Below the pieces are notes generated by a model. The model had not been told where the DNA came from. It worked only from the letters and a program-made list of their open reading frames with translations, and did no database searches. Shown one piece after another: positions 1-8,426 of a stretch of 64,000 nt of DNA. The stretch spans positions 3,038,001 to 3,102,000 of the forward strand of contig NZ_CP012750.1 of NCBI RefSeq assembly GCF_001302565.1, in the 5' to 3' direction. A program made the position numbers and the translations under genes. Position 1 is the stretch's first letter, and each line of letters opens with the position of its first letter. This stretch comes from Glutamicibacter halophytocola (lineage in GTDB: Bacteria > Actinomycetota > Actinomycetes > Actinomycetales > Micrococcaceae).

Positions 1-348
1 GGCGCCGTGAGGCAACCCGGCAAGGAAGCGGGTAATCAACATGGTGTTGTAGTCGGGCGCGAACGCCGAGGAAAGGTTCGCGAGGGTAAAGAAGAGGATT
101 AGCAGCTGCACCGCGCGCTTGCGCGGGATCTTGGCGGCCACGGCGGTGAGCACCGGAGCGCCGACCACCACGCCGATGGCGTAGGCGCTGATCATCAGGC
201 CCATCTGCGAGTTGCTGACATCGAGGTCGAGGGCGCCTTCTTGGAGCAGGCCCATCATCGAAAATTCGGTAACGCCGATGCCAAAGCCGCCCATGGCCAG
301 AGCGAGGATCGCCAATAGTAGTTTTCCGCCGGATAGGTAGGCAGTCAT
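1..348 (-). CDS. MFS transporter, AraJ-like (DHA1 family), 3' part cut by window edge
   Basis: Only the first 116 codons are present; the gene runs off the left edge. The ATG lies at 346-348 on the reverse strand. The product starts MTAYLSGGKLLLAILALAMG, followed by a GVTEF motif in the first membrane segment, a loop with PRKRA after segment 2, and RFLAGLPHGA near the edge. This combination is typical of the AraJ/arabinose-efflux-like group of DHA1 proton antiporters, which export sugars or drugs across the inner membrane. The substrate cannot be told from this fragment. It is divergent from the phosphatase gene at 492, with about 140 bp between them. Confidence 0.85.
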   Translation of the reverse strand, partial: MTAYLSGGKLLLAILALAMGGFGIGVTEFSMMGLLQEGALDLDVSNSQMGLMISAYAIGVVVGAPVLTAVAAKIPRKRAVQLLILFFTLANLSSAFAPDYNTMLITRFLAGLPHGA

Positions 349-491
349 TCAGTTCTCAATTCTAGGCAGGTGCATGATCGCGGCATCCTCGGCGCGCTAT
401 TTCCATCGTAGTGACTATGGCGAATCGCCGGGGCACTTCTCCAGCAGAAAATTACGATTCCCACAGTATTTTGTGCCACTGTTTAAGTCCT

Positions 492-1439
492 ATGTCTCAT
501 GCATCGCACCAACGCCTTTCGGCCCCGCTGATTATCGCGAGGGTCTTCTTTGTCCTGCTTTGCTTAGCGCTGGCAGGGCTGATGGTATTCCATCAGCAGG
601 TCCCCGACCTTCTGGGCCTTGGCCTGGTCGTGGACAACCTTGCGCCCTGGGCAGGCTTGGGGATCCCCGTATTGCTAGTCATCGCCCTGGTGGTGCGCGG
701 ACGAGCCAGCTTCATCGGACTGCTGGTTCCCGTGGTGGTGTGGTCGGTGCTTTTTGGCAGCAGCTTCATTCCGCATGCAAAGTACGCGCCGCAAGCCTCG
801 CTAGAAGTGGCCACGCAAAATGTCCACGAGTCGGCTGGGCTGCAAGCGGCCCGGGAACTGGCCGCTTCCGGGGCGCAGGTCATCACTCTGCAGGAGATCG
901 GGCAGGGACAGGAAGAGCAGATCAGCCAGGAGCTGTCCGAAACCCACCCCTACCGGTACATGGTCAGCACCGTGGGCGTATGGAGCGCCTACCCATTGAA
1001 GAATGCGCAGCCGCTGGATCTGGGGCTGGGCTGGAATCGCGCCTTGCGTGTTGATGTCAGCACCGAGCATGGCGACGTGCGGCTGTACGCGGTGCATGCC
1101 GCTTCGGCCCGGCCTACCGGACATCATGAACGCGATGCCATGCTCGCCTCGCTGGCCAGCTATGTCCAGGCCGATGATTCAGCGAAGATCATTGCCGCCG
1201 GCGACTTCAACGCCACCAGCACGGACCGGCACTTTGCCCCGGTCCTGGATGCCTTGGACGAGGCGGCCTACAGCGATTGGGGGCTGGCGATGACCTGGCC
1301 GCGCTCCCCCTTCCCGGTGCTCGGGATCGACCACATGATGCTGCGCGGAGTGGCCTCGGCCGATCTGAAGCGCCTGCCGATCGGCGATTCGGATCACTAC
1401 GCCCTGCAAGCCACCATCGATCTGGACAACGCGCATTAG
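492..1439 (+). CDS. Membrane-anchored endonuclease/exonuclease/phosphatase (EEP) family protein
   Basis: The 315-residue product has three hydrophobic segments in its first 100 residues, then an EEP domain. Visible EEP signatures are TQNVHE and LQEIGQ near residues 107 and 130 (the metal-binding Asn and Glu), AAGDFNATSTDR (catalytic Asp and Asn) and GDSDHYAL at the end (catalytic Asp-His). The architecture of three N-terminal membrane helices plus an external EEP domain is that of VanJ-like and related actinobacterial proteins, thought to act on lipid or phosphate esters outside the membrane. The ATG at 492 is preferred over 411, because the extra N-terminus from 411 is polar and unlike a leader. 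There is no clear ribosome binding site, so the start is uncertain. Confidence 0.8.
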   Translation: MSHASHQRLSAPLIIARVFFVLLCLALAGLMVFHQQVPDLLGLGLVVDNLAPWAGLGIPVLLVIALVVRGRASFIGLLVPVVVWSVLFGSSFIPHAKYAPQASLEVATQNVHESAGLQAARELAASGAQVITLQEIGQGQEEQISQELSETHPYRYMVSTVGVWSAYPLKNAQPLDLGLGWNRALRVDVSTEHGDVRLYAVHAASARPTGHHERDAMLASLASYVQADDSAKIIAAGDFNATSTDRHFAPVLDALDEAAYSDWGLAMTWPRSPFPVLGIDHMMLRGVASADLKRLPIGDSDHYALQATIDLDNAH

Positions 1440-1453
1440 CCCAGCTGGCAACC

Positions 1454-2128
1454 CTAAATGGCCTGCAGCCCGGTTTGGCGCAGGGTGATGTTGATGCGCC
1501 CAGCACCCAGATGGCACCCGGCAGGGGCCGTTGAAGGGTGGATCCTGGTCACCCCGTGATAGGCAAAGCGCGCCGGGCCATCAAAGATGAGCAGGTCCCC
1601 GGAGGCCAGGCGCAGGTCTTGCCATGGCCGGTTCCGGTTCTCGGTGTTGCCCAGGCGGAAGGTTGCCGAGTCGCCGATGGACAGCGAAACCACCGGCGCG
1701 TTAATCCGCTCGTCGGCATCTTGGTGCATGCCCATGGTGGCCTGGTGGTCGTAGAAATTCACGATGGCGGCATCGGGAAGATAGGCTGCGGCGCGCTGGG
1801 CATCGCCGGTGGCTTCGGCCACGGCGTTCTGGCCCAGTCGCACCAGCCATTGTTCCATCGGCGCCACCGGTGCGCCGCCGAGGTCGTCGGCGGTTTTTGA
1901 ATAGCGGTTTGGGCTCCAATGCCAGCCCAAACTCAGCGATTGCACACTCATGGGATGGCCATTGATGTGCGTGCGGTGGGGCGGGACGGGTCCGTGTCCC
2001 CACTGGAAAAAGCGTGCAACGATCCAATCCTGCGCGGCGGGGCTGAGCCAGCCGGGCAGATGCCACACCCCGGGTCGCACTATTCCCCCGGCGCGGGCCA
2101 AGGCACTGTCATCAAAAAGCGATTCCAT
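1454..2128 (-). CDS. alkB: AlkB-type 2-oxoglutarate/Fe(II)-dependent DNA repair dioxygenase
   Basis: The 224-residue protein carries the full set of AlkB motifs: HQDADE (iron-binding His-x-Asp), the distal iron His in YHGVTRIHP, and RINITLR near the C-terminus, which matches the RxNxTxR oxoglutarate/iron signature. The FRLGNT stretch fits the substrate-side sheet of AlkB. The family removes methyl groups from alkylated bases such as 1-meA and 3-meC by oxidation. Start at 2126-2128 (MESLFDD) follows the family; a 12-codon extension upstream is possible but polar. It converges on the EEP gene, with 14 bp between the stops. Confidence 0.9.
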   Translation of the reverse strand: MESLFDDSALARAGGIVRPGVWHLPGWLSPAAQDWIVARFFQWGHGPVPPHRTHINGHPMSVQSLSLGWHWSPNRYSKTADDLGGAPVAPMEQWLVRLGQNAVAEATGDAQRAAAYLPDAAIVNFYDHQATMGMHQDADERINAPVVSLSIGDSATFRLGNTENRNRPWQDLRLASGDLLIFDGPARFAYHGVTRIHPSTAPAGCHLGAGRINITLRQTGLQAI

Positions 2129-2273
2129 GCACCCAGCGTGCCCGTTGCAGGCATCGGTCGGCAAGCTCCTGCGTATTCGCTCACTGAATTTTGCAGGTTG
2201 CCGGCCCAGTGCCTTGCAACACTACTGACATTAATGACCTAGTGTTTCATCCCGCCGACTCGAACATTTCCAG

Positions 2274-2285
2274 AAGGTTAACCTT
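2274..2285. promoter_or_regulatory. 12-bp perfect palindrome upstream of cobA
   Basis: AAGGTTAACCTT reads the same on both strands and lies about 95 bp upstream of the leader ORF of cobA, in the 250-bp gap between divergent alkB and cobA. It could be a regulator half-site pair, but I cannot assign a protein to it. Confidence 0.35.
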
Positions 2286-2304
2286 TATTCGATTTATTAC
2301 ACCT

Positions 2305-2331
2305 GAAACATTTGCGATACCTACGGGAAAA
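2305..2331 (+). promoter_or_regulatory. Putative GlnR/NnaR-type box upstream of cobA-nnaR
   Basis: Three five-base elements sit at exact 6-base spacing: GAAAC (2305-2309), GATAC (2316-2320), GAAAA (2327-2331). Actinobacterial GlnR sites are described as GTnAC and GAAAC elements alternating at 6-base spacing, so this is a degenerate b-a-b match. The downstream genes are a siroheme methyltransferase and an NnaR-like nitrate regulator, both expected nitrogen-control targets. The assignment is by eye only. Confidence 0.4.
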
Positions 2332-2379
2332 GCTGGAGCCCTACGCTGGGTAGCACCCACTTATTCCAAGGAGCACCCC

Positions 2380-2421
2380 ATGTCATTCAGGAAAATCCAG
2401 CAAGGGTCGAAGCAATCATGA
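2380..2421 (+). CDS. Putative 13-residue leader peptide overlapping the cobA start
   Basis: An ATG at 2380-2382 has a strong ribosome binding site (AAGGAG, 2368-2373, six bases upstream) and opens a 13-codon frame, MSFRKIQQGSKQS, ending in TGA at 2419-2421. The cobA ATG at 2418-2420 overlaps that stop as ATGA. cobA itself has no better ribosome binding site, so its translation probably depends on ribosomes finishing the leader. The peptide has no run of one amino acid and no Cys, so it does not look like a classical amino-acid attenuator. Confidence 0.5.
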   Translation: MSFRKIQQGSKQS

Positions 2422-3428
2422 TCGGCATAGACCTCGAGCTTTCCCAGTGCATGGTGCTGATCGCAGGCAGCCGATCCGCCAGCAAAACCACCGCCGACCG
2501 CTTCAGTGCCGAAGGCTGCAGCCTCCTGTTTGCCGAGGATGCGCAGCAGGCGCTGGGGCAGCTGGAACAGGCGGGCCTGCTGGTGATTTGCGATCACCGT
2601 CCCGAGCGCTTTGACCAGGTGGCCGCCGCGGCCAAGGTCCCGGTGCTGCGGGCTGCCCCGTCCGCTGCCACCGGCTCGATCACCTTGCTCGGCGGCGGAC
2701 CAGGCGCCTTGGACCTGATGACCCTTCGCGGGGTGCGCGCCCTGGCCGAGGCCGAGGTGGTCTTCGCCGATCGGCTCGGTCCCAGCGAGCATCTTGCGGT
2801 CCTGGCGCCGCAGGCCACCATCATCGACGCGGGCAAGCTGCCCGGCCACCACAAGCTCACCCAGCGCCAGATCGAAGCGCGGATGATCGAGGCGGCGCAG
2901 GCCGGTGCCAAGGTTGTCCGGCTCAAGGGCGGGGACCCCTTTGTTTTCGGCCGCGGCTTTGAAGAAGTCGCCGCAGCCGCCGCGGCCAAGATCCCGGTCA
3001 GCGTGATTCCAGGGTTGAGCTCCTGCATCACCGTGCCGGCAGCCGCGGGCATTCCGGTGACAGCCCGCGGGGTGAACACCATGTTCACCGTGGTCTCCGG
3101 GCACGATCCGCTCGGCGAGCAGCAGCTGGAGCAGTTGGCCAAGCTGGGCGGCACGATCGTGATCCTGATGGGCATGGGAACCATCGAGCAGACCGTCTCG
3201 GGGCTGCTTCGGGTGGGAATGGCCAAGGACATGCCCTGCGCCATCGTGCAGTCGGGCACCACCGATATCCAGCGCACCAGCCATGCGCCACTCTCCTCCC
3301 TGGCCGAGGTGGCCCGCGCGCACTCGAATCCGGCCGTGATCGTCATCGGCGAGGTGGCGCAATTGCCGCAGTCCTTGCTCGATGCGGTGCCGGCCGCCAG
3401 TACCGAACCTGCTTTGGAGAGAGCCTGA
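2418..3428 (+). CDS. cobA: Uroporphyrinogen-III C-methyltransferase (siroheme/precorrin-2 synthesis)
   Basis: The enzyme uses S-adenosylmethionine to methylate uroporphyrinogen III twice, giving precorrin-2 for siroheme, the cofactor of nitrite and sulfite reductases. Of 336 residues, the C-terminal ~240 are the SUMT domain: ITLLGGGPGALDLMTLRG (SAM loop), VVFADRL, RLKGGDPFVFGRG, VIPGLSSC and PVTARGVNTMF are all intact. The first ~85 residues look like a shortened NAD-binding domain of a CysG-type siroheme synthase (VLIAGS, then LLVICDHRPERF) but lack a full dehydrogenase/ferrochelatase module. It is coupled to the leader ORF upstream and overlaps the next gene (TGATG), so the two form one operon. 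Confidence 0.92.
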   Translation: MIGIDLELSQCMVLIAGSRSASKTTADRFSAEGCSLLFAEDAQQALGQLEQAGLLVICDHRPERFDQVAAAAKVPVLRAAPSAATGSITLLGGGPGALDLMTLRGVRALAEAEVVFADRLGPSEHLAVLAPQATIIDAGKLPGHHKLTQRQIEARMIEAAQAGAKVVRLKGGDPFVFGRGFEEVAAAAAAKIPVSVIPGLSSCITVPAAAGIPVTARGVNTMFTVVSGHDPLGEQQLEQLAKLGGTIVILMGMGTIEQTVSGLLRVGMAKDMPCAIVQSGTTDIQRTSHAPLSSLAEVARAHSNPAVIVIGEVAQLPQSLLDAVPAASTEPALERA

Positions 3429-4528
3429 TGAATATCGCGAAACCCTTGGCTGGATTCCGCATCGCCGTAACCAGCGATCGGCGTTCAGCCGAATTGATCG
3501 AAGCCTTTGAACGGCGTGGCGCTGAGGTTACCCACACCCCGCTGCTGCGCCTGGCCCCGCTGGATGACGAGCAGCAGCTGCTGGCGCAGACCCACAAGCT
3601 GATCGAGGCCCGGCCGCAGGTTGTGGTGATCACCACCGCCTACGGGCTGCGGCGTTGGCTCGATACCGCCGAGGCGGCCGGGATCGGCGACGAGTTGATC
3701 TCCGCCTTCAGCCAGTCCGACCTCTATGTGCGCGGGTCCAAGGCCCATGGGTCGGTGCGGGCGCTGGGCCTGGAGCCGGCCGGCGTGGCCAAGGACGGGC
3801 GCAGCTCTTCGCTGCTTGAGATGCTCAAGGGCAAGCTTGCTTCAGCCACCGTGGCCCTGCAGCTGCACGCCGACTCGGATCATGGGATGCCGCAGCAGAT
3901 GCGCGAATTCGGGGCGCGGCGGGTGATCAAGGTCGAGCCCTACCGCTGGCAGGACACCAGCAGCGACACCGGGATTTCGGCTTTGGTGGAGGGCTTGTGC
4001 GCGGCGCACTTCGACGCGGTGACCTTCACCAGCGCACCGAGCGTGCACGCGCTATTTGCCGCCGCCAATGCGCGCAATCGGCTCCCCGCCCTGCAGCGTT
4101 CCTTGGCCGAGCGCGTGGCCGTGGCCACCGTTGGGCCAGTGACCGCTTCCCCGCTGGAAGAAGCCGGCATCAATCCGCTGGTTCCCGAACGCCACCGCAT
4201 GGGCGCGATGATCGGCCAGCTGGTTGAGCATCTGGGTTCGCTGGGCACCTTGCAGGCGCAAACCGTGCATGGCCAGGTGCAGCTGCGCGGGCGCACCCTG
4301 TCCATCCAGGACCAGAATTGCGAGCTGACTCCGGGGCAGGCCGAGCTGGTGCGCGCGCTGATCGAGGCCGGCGGCAGCGTGCTCTCGCGCGATGAGCTCA
4401 GCGCCGCCCTGCCCGAGGTCAGCTCGCGGCACGCGTTGGATATGACGCTGAGCCGGCTGCGCCGGGCCTTGCCCCAGCCGGAAATCATCAGCACGGTGAT
4501 CAAGCGCGGGTACCGGCTGAACGTCTAG
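3428..4528 (+). CDS. nnaR: NnaR-like regulator: uroporphyrinogen-III synthase domain plus winged-helix DNA-binding domain
   Basis: The 366-residue product has a HemD-like domain (about residues 5-265, starting LAGFRIAVTSDRRSAELIEA, with VVITTAYGLRRWL and the TVGPVTASPLEEAG signature). It is fused to an OmpR-type winged helix at about residues 285-366 (LTPGQAELVRALIEAGGSVL, then DMTLSRLRRALP and VIKRGYRLNV). Actinobacterial NnaR has this same fusion and acts with GlnR on nitrate and nitrite assimilation genes; whether the HemD part is catalytic is unknown to me. It overlaps cobA by one base, so the operon joins siroheme supply with its likely regulator. No receiver domain is present. Confidence 0.82.
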   Translation: MNIAKPLAGFRIAVTSDRRSAELIEAFERRGAEVTHTPLLRLAPLDDEQQLLAQTHKLIEARPQVVVITTAYGLRRWLDTAEAAGIGDELISAFSQSDLYVRGSKAHGSVRALGLEPAGVAKDGRSSSLLEMLKGKLASATVALQLHADSDHGMPQQMREFGARRVIKVEPYRWQDTSSDTGISALVEGLCAAHFDAVTFTSAPSVHALFAAANARNRLPALQRSLAERVAVATVGPVTASPLEEAGINPLVPERHRMGAMIGQLVEHLGSLGTLQAQTVHGQVQLRGRTLSIQDQNCELTPGQAELVRALIEAGGSVLSRDELSAALPEVSSRHALDMTLSRLRRALPQPEIISTVIKRGYRLNV

Positions 4529-4565
4529 CGAGCATTTTCTGCCCGGGTTACGTAGGATCGAAACC

Positions 4566-5474
4566 ATGGTTTCAATTCAGGTTGCCGGCGAGGCATTGGT
4601 GGACATCGTCAACTCCGTGGCCCATCCCGGAGGTTCTCCGCTGAATGTCGCGGTGGGCCTGGGCCGGCTGGGCCATGAGGTCACGCTGGCCACGGATCTT
4701 GGCACAGATGAGCATGGGCAGCTGATCGCCGATCACCTGCAGGGCTCGGGAGTCGAGCTGGCTGAAGGATCGCAGTCGGAAGCGCCAACCTCCACGGCCA
4801 CCGTGGTGCTCGATGAGTCCGCCAATGCCAGCTACGAATTCGAGTTGAACTGCAGCTTGGGCAAGCTGGCCGCGAGCGAGGCGTCGCTGCTGCACACCGG
4901 GTCCATCGCCGCCTTCCGCTCCCCCAGCGCGCAGAAGCTGATCGACCTGTTCCTCTCCGCGCCGCCCCACCAGCTGCGCAGCTACGACCCGAACCTGCGT
5001 CCAGCCCTGGTTGGGGACCGGGCCAAAGCCGTCAGCCATATCGAGAAGCTGAGCTCCTTGTCCCATGTGGTCAAGCTCAGCGACGAGGATTCAATGTGGC
5101 TGTACCCCGGGTGGGATACCGACCGCGTGCTGGAGCATCTGCTGGACCTTGGAGCTTCCCTGGCCGTGATGACCTTTGGCGCCCGCGGCGCCGAAGCGCG
5201 CACCCGGAATTGCGAAGTCGTGGTCCCCTCGCTTTCGGTGCCCACCGCTGACACCGTGGGTGCCGGGGATGCGTTCATGGCAGGGCTGCTGCATGGAATC
5301 GTTGATGGCCCGCTGGCCCAGAACCTGCGTGATGGCAGCACGCTGGATCGCGCCGAGCTGGAGACGGCATTGCAGATCGCGGCCGCTTGCGCAGGGATGA
5401 CCGTTGCCCGCACCGGTGCCAACCCGCCAACGCTGAGCGAGCTCAACGAGTTCATGGCCGGGGCCGGGCGCTAG
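4566..5474 (+). CDS. PfkB-family carbohydrate kinase (fructokinase-like)
   Basis: The 302-residue kinase shows both PfkB signatures: HPGGSPLNVAVGLGRLGHEV near the N-terminus and DTVGAGDAFMAGLLHG near residue 230, where Asp is the catalytic base. SYDPNLRPALVGD and VVKLSDEDSMWLYP are fructokinase-like. It is clearly a paralogue of the kinase at 22585. The gene begins 38 bp after nnaR and is followed 43 bp later by an IclR regulator. No transporter is adjacent, so its sugar is a guess (fructose or a related ketose). Confidence 0.83.
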   Translation: MVSIQVAGEALVDIVNSVAHPGGSPLNVAVGLGRLGHEVTLATDLGTDEHGQLIADHLQGSGVELAEGSQSEAPTSTATVVLDESANASYEFELNCSLGKLAASEASLLHTGSIAAFRSPSAQKLIDLFLSAPPHQLRSYDPNLRPALVGDRAKAVSHIEKLSSLSHVVKLSDEDSMWLYPGWDTDRVLEHLLDLGASLAVMTFGARGAEARTRNCEVVVPSLSVPTADTVGAGDAFMAGLLHGIVDGPLAQNLRDGSTLDRAELETALQIAAACAGMTVARTGANPPTLSELNEFMAGAGR

Positions 5475-5517
5475 AATTTGTCGCAGAACATGATCCGAAC
5501 TGTGCCAAGGAGGCCAC

Positions 5518-6309
5518 ATGGGTAGCAAGGTCCCGGCATCGGATAACACCCTGAGGATCCTCCAGCTGCTGGCCAGCAGGAAGGCTCCTACTCCGGCAGC
5601 CATGATTGCCACCCTGCTCGATTTGCCCCGCTCCAGCGTTTACCAGCTGCTCGCGGTCATGAACGAGCGTGGATTTGTCACCCATTATCCGGAGGACAAG
5701 TCCTATGGCTTGGGGATCGCGGCTTTTGAGCTTTCCAGCGCCTACACCCGGCAGGAACCGCTGGCCCGGCTTGGCGCACCGCTCATCGCCCAGCTGGTGG
5801 ACAAGGTCGGCGAGAGCGCGCATCTGGCAATCCTGCATGGATCCGATGTCTTGTACATCGTGGAAGAACGCGCCAAAGGCCGCCCGTCGCTGGTCACCGA
5901 TGTAGGGGTGCGCTTGCCTTCGCATCTGACTGCTTCGGGAAGGGCCATCTTGGCGGCCTTGCCCAAATCCCAGGTGCGCGCGCTGTATCCCAGCGCGGCC
6001 AATTTCTCGGATCGCGTGGAACGCTCTTCGATCACCGGCTACGCGCAATTGCGCCGCGAGCTGGAGCAGTGCTCGCAGCGCGGCTACGCAGTGGAACGAG
6101 GGGATGTCACCCCGGACTTCCACTCGCTCGCGGTGGAAATCCGGGATGCCGGCAACTGGCCGGTGGCCGCCGTGGCAGTTACCTTCCTGGCAGACCGGGT
6201 GCCCGAGGAACAGTGGGACAAGCTGCTCAAGCAGATCCGTTCGACCGCGGCACTGATCACCACGCGAATTCAGGGAAAGCGTCCGGCGGGCCCCTCGATG
6301 GCCGGCTAG
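5518..6309 (+). CDS. IclR-family transcriptional regulator
   Basis: The 263-residue protein starts at an ATG with a strong AAGGAGG ribosome binding site. An N-terminal winged helix (TLRILQLLASRKAPTPAAMI, then LPRSSVYQLLAVM) is followed by the IclR effector domain (LHGSDVLYIVEE, LPSHLTASGRAILAALP, RGYAVERGDVTPDFHSLAVEI). Family members repress or activate catabolic operons in answer to small carboxylates. Since hutU begins 217 bp downstream in the same direction, a role as histidine-utilisation regulator is likely but not shown; it could instead act on the kinase upstream. Confidence 0.88.
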   Translation: MGSKVPASDNTLRILQLLASRKAPTPAAMIATLLDLPRSSVYQLLAVMNERGFVTHYPEDKSYGLGIAAFELSSAYTRQEPLARLGAPLIAQLVDKVGESAHLAILHGSDVLYIVEERAKGRPSLVTDVGVRLPSHLTASGRAILAALPKSQVRALYPSAANFSDRVERSSITGYAQLRRELEQCSQRGYAVERGDVTPDFHSLAVEIRDAGNWPVAAVAVTFLADRVPEEQWDKLLKQIRSTAALITTRIQGKRPAGPSMAG

Positions 6310-6486
6310 AGAAAACGGCGTCGAAACATGATGATGCCGGATTGCCAGTGCGGCACCTCCCGGCAGCCTGCCGCGCAGGATCGCCGTGGGATGCGGCGCC
6401 ACGCAGCACCACGCTCAACCCATGGATCTGAAATCCCAGACAAGTCCGGTGATTGCGAGGTACTCAGCGGCTGCTCGATGGCCAAT

Positions 6487-6513
6487 GATGTAAGTAGTTA
6501 GCTAGATTACATC
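6487..6513. promoter_or_regulatory. Inverted repeat just upstream of hutU (candidate operator)
   Basis: GATGTAA (6487-6493) and TTACATC (6507-6513) form a 7-bp inverted repeat with 13 bases between. The right arm ends 13 bp before the hutU ATG, a position where a bound repressor would block transcription. The adjacent IclR regulator is the natural candidate. Confidence 0.5.
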
Positions 6514-6526
6514 GTTAGGAATCTTC

Positions 6527-8197
6527 ATGAGCCACGAACCACGAGTTGTCCGCGCGCCACGCGGCACCGAACTGACCGCCAAGTCCTGGGCCACCGAAGC
6601 CCCACTGCGCATGCTGATGAACAACCTCGACCCCGAGGTGGCAGAGCGCCCCGAGGATCTTGTGGTGTACGGCGGCACCGGCAAGGCTGCCCGCTCCTGG
6701 GAAGCATTTGATGCCATCGTTGAAACCCTCAAGGACCTGGAAGACAATGAAACCCTGCTCGTTCAGTCGGGCAAGCCGGTCGGCGTCTTCAAGACCAACA
6801 AGTGGGCTCCGCGAGTCCTTATTGCGAACTCCAATCTGGTCGGCGACTGGGCCAACTGGGAGCACTTCCGCAAGCTGGAGGCCGAAGGCCTGATGATGTA
6901 CGGCCAGATGACCGCTGGTTCATGGATCTACATCGGCACCCAGGGCATCCTGCAGGGCACCTACGAGACCTTTGCGGCAGTTGCCAAGAAGCGTTTCAAC
7001 GGCACCTTGGCCGGAACCCTGACCCTGACCGGCGGTTGCGGCGGCATGGGCGGCGCGCAGCCGCTATCGGTCACCTTGAATGGCGGTGCGGTGCTGATCA
7101 TCGACGTGGACGAGTCCCGCCTGCGCCGCCGCGTTTCCAAGCGCTACCTGGACGAGGTGGAGCTGGATTTGGACAAGGCGCTGGAAAAGGTATTGGCCGC
7201 TAAGGCCGAAGGCCGTCCGCTCTCCGTGGGCTACGTCGGCAACGCCGCCGAGATCTTCCCGGCACTGCTCAAGCGCCACCAGGCCGGCGAGTTCGCCATC
7301 GACATCGTCACCGACCAGACTTCGGCCCACGATCCGCTGAGCTACCTGCCGACCGAATACACCATGGAACAGTGGGACGCCGAAGCCAAGGCAGATCCTA
7401 TCGGCTTCACCAAGAAGGCCCAGGCTTCAATGGCAGCCCAGGTCCAGGCTATGGTCGAGTTCCAGGATGCCGGCGCAGAGGTCTTCGACTACGGAAACTC
7501 GATCCGCGACGAGGCCCGCAAGGGCGGCTACAACCGCGCCTTCGAATTCCCGGGCTTCGTTCCTGCCTACATCCGCCCGCTGTTCTGCGAGGGCCTGGGC
7601 CCATTCCGCTGGGTTGCGCTCTCCGGCGACCCGGAGGACATCCGCGTTACCGACGAGGCGCTGAAGGAACTGTTCCCGGAGAACGAGCACCTGCACCGCT
7701 GGCTGGATGCAGCCGCTGAGAAGGTCGAGTTCGAGGGCCTGCCGGCACGCATCTGCTGGTTGGGCTACGGCGAGCGCCACAAGGCCGGCCTGCTCTTCAA
7801 CAAGCTGGTTGCCGAAGGCAAGGTGTCCGCACCGATCGTGATCGGCCGCGACCACCTCGACTCCGGTTCGGTAGCTTCGCCGTACCGCGAAACCGAATCC
7901 ATGAAGGACGGCTCGGATGCAGTCGCCGACTGGCCACTGCTCAACGCCCTGACCGCCACCAGCTCCGGCGCTTCGTGGGTTTCGATCCACCACGGCGGCG
8001 GCGTAGGCATGGGCCGCTCGATCCACGCTGGCCAGGTTTCGCTGGCCGATGGCTCCGAGATGGCAGCAGCCAAGCTCGAGGCGCTGTTGACCAACGACCC
8101 AGGCATGGGCGTCATCCGCCACGTGGATGCAGGCTACGAACGTGCAGAGGAAGTGGCAGCGGAGCGTTCGGTGCGCATTCCAATGCAGGGCAAATAA
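6527..8197 (+). CDS. hutU: Urocanate hydratase (urocanase)
   Basis: The enzyme converts urocanate to imidazolonepropionate, the second step of histidine degradation, with a tightly bound NAD+. The 556-residue length is normal for the family. The N-terminal [20 protein letters not shown], the [19 protein letters not shown] loop and a Cys-containing [21 protein letters not shown] stretch are all characteristic. Start: ATG 6527 with AGGAA five bases upstream. The gene stands alone, behind an IclR gene and a candidate operator and in front of a strong hairpin terminator; hutH is 2.7 kb away with unrelated genes between. Confidence 0.95.
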   Translation: MSHEPRVVRAPRGTELTAKSWATEAPLRMLMNNLDPEVAERPEDLVVYGGTGKAARSWEAFDAIVETLKDLEDNETLLVQSGKPVGVFKTNKWAPRVLIANSNLVGDWANWEHFRKLEAEGLMMYGQMTAGSWIYIGTQGILQGTYETFAAVAKKRFNGTLAGTLTLTGGCGGMGGAQPLSVTLNGGAVLIIDVDESRLRRRVSKRYLDEVELDLDKALEKVLAAKAEGRPLSVGYVGNAAEIFPALLKRHQAGEFAIDIVTDQTSAHDPLSYLPTEYTMEQWDAEAKADPIGFTKKAQASMAAQVQAMVEFQDAGAEVFDYGNSIRDEARKGGYNRAFEFPGFVPAYIRPLFCEGLGPFRWVALSGDPEDIRVTDEALKELFPENEHLHRWLDAAAEKVEFEGLPARICWLGYGERHKAGLLFNKLVAEGKVSAPIVIGRDHLDSGSVASPYRETESMKDGSDAVADWPLLNALTATSSGASWVSIHHGGGVGMGRSIHAGQVSLADGSEMAAAKLEALLTNDPGMGVIRHVDAGYERAEEVAAERSVRIPMQGK

Positions 8198-8208
8198 GTC
8201 CATTAGGC

Positions 8209-8254
8209 GGTTCGCGCGCCTTGCCTGCTGATCAGCTGGCAAGACGCGCGGACC
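8209..8254 (+). terminator. Hairpin terminator after hutU
   Basis: Two stacked stems (GGTTCGCGCG pairing with CGCGCGGACC including one wobble, and CTTGCC with GGCAAG) enclose a GCTGATCAGC inner palindrome. It begins 11 bp after the hutU stop and is followed by a short pyrimidine tract. Confidence 0.75.
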
Positions 8255-8426
8255 TCTTGCTTTAACCGTCCTTTAGTGATTGAAAATTGCCCCTGACATG
8301 GGTGTAGTGAACGTTGCATTAACGTGAAATGGCGAATGCCTCAGAGCTTCCAGTTAAGCCTTGTAGGCCATTTTTCGCGTGCTTAGCGTGGAACACGTCA
8401 GAAACGACCGACCCACGGAGGACATT

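Noticed and set aside
2361..3362. 333-codon reverse frame opposite cobA
   Set aside because: cobA has all SUMT motifs; the reverse frame is His/Gly/Gln-rich without any domain.
8209..8254. Reading the GC-rich dyad after hutU as an operator for the acidic gene
   Set aside because: It is directly behind the hutU stop and forms a stacked hairpin, as for a terminator; the acidic gene starts 170 bp later.
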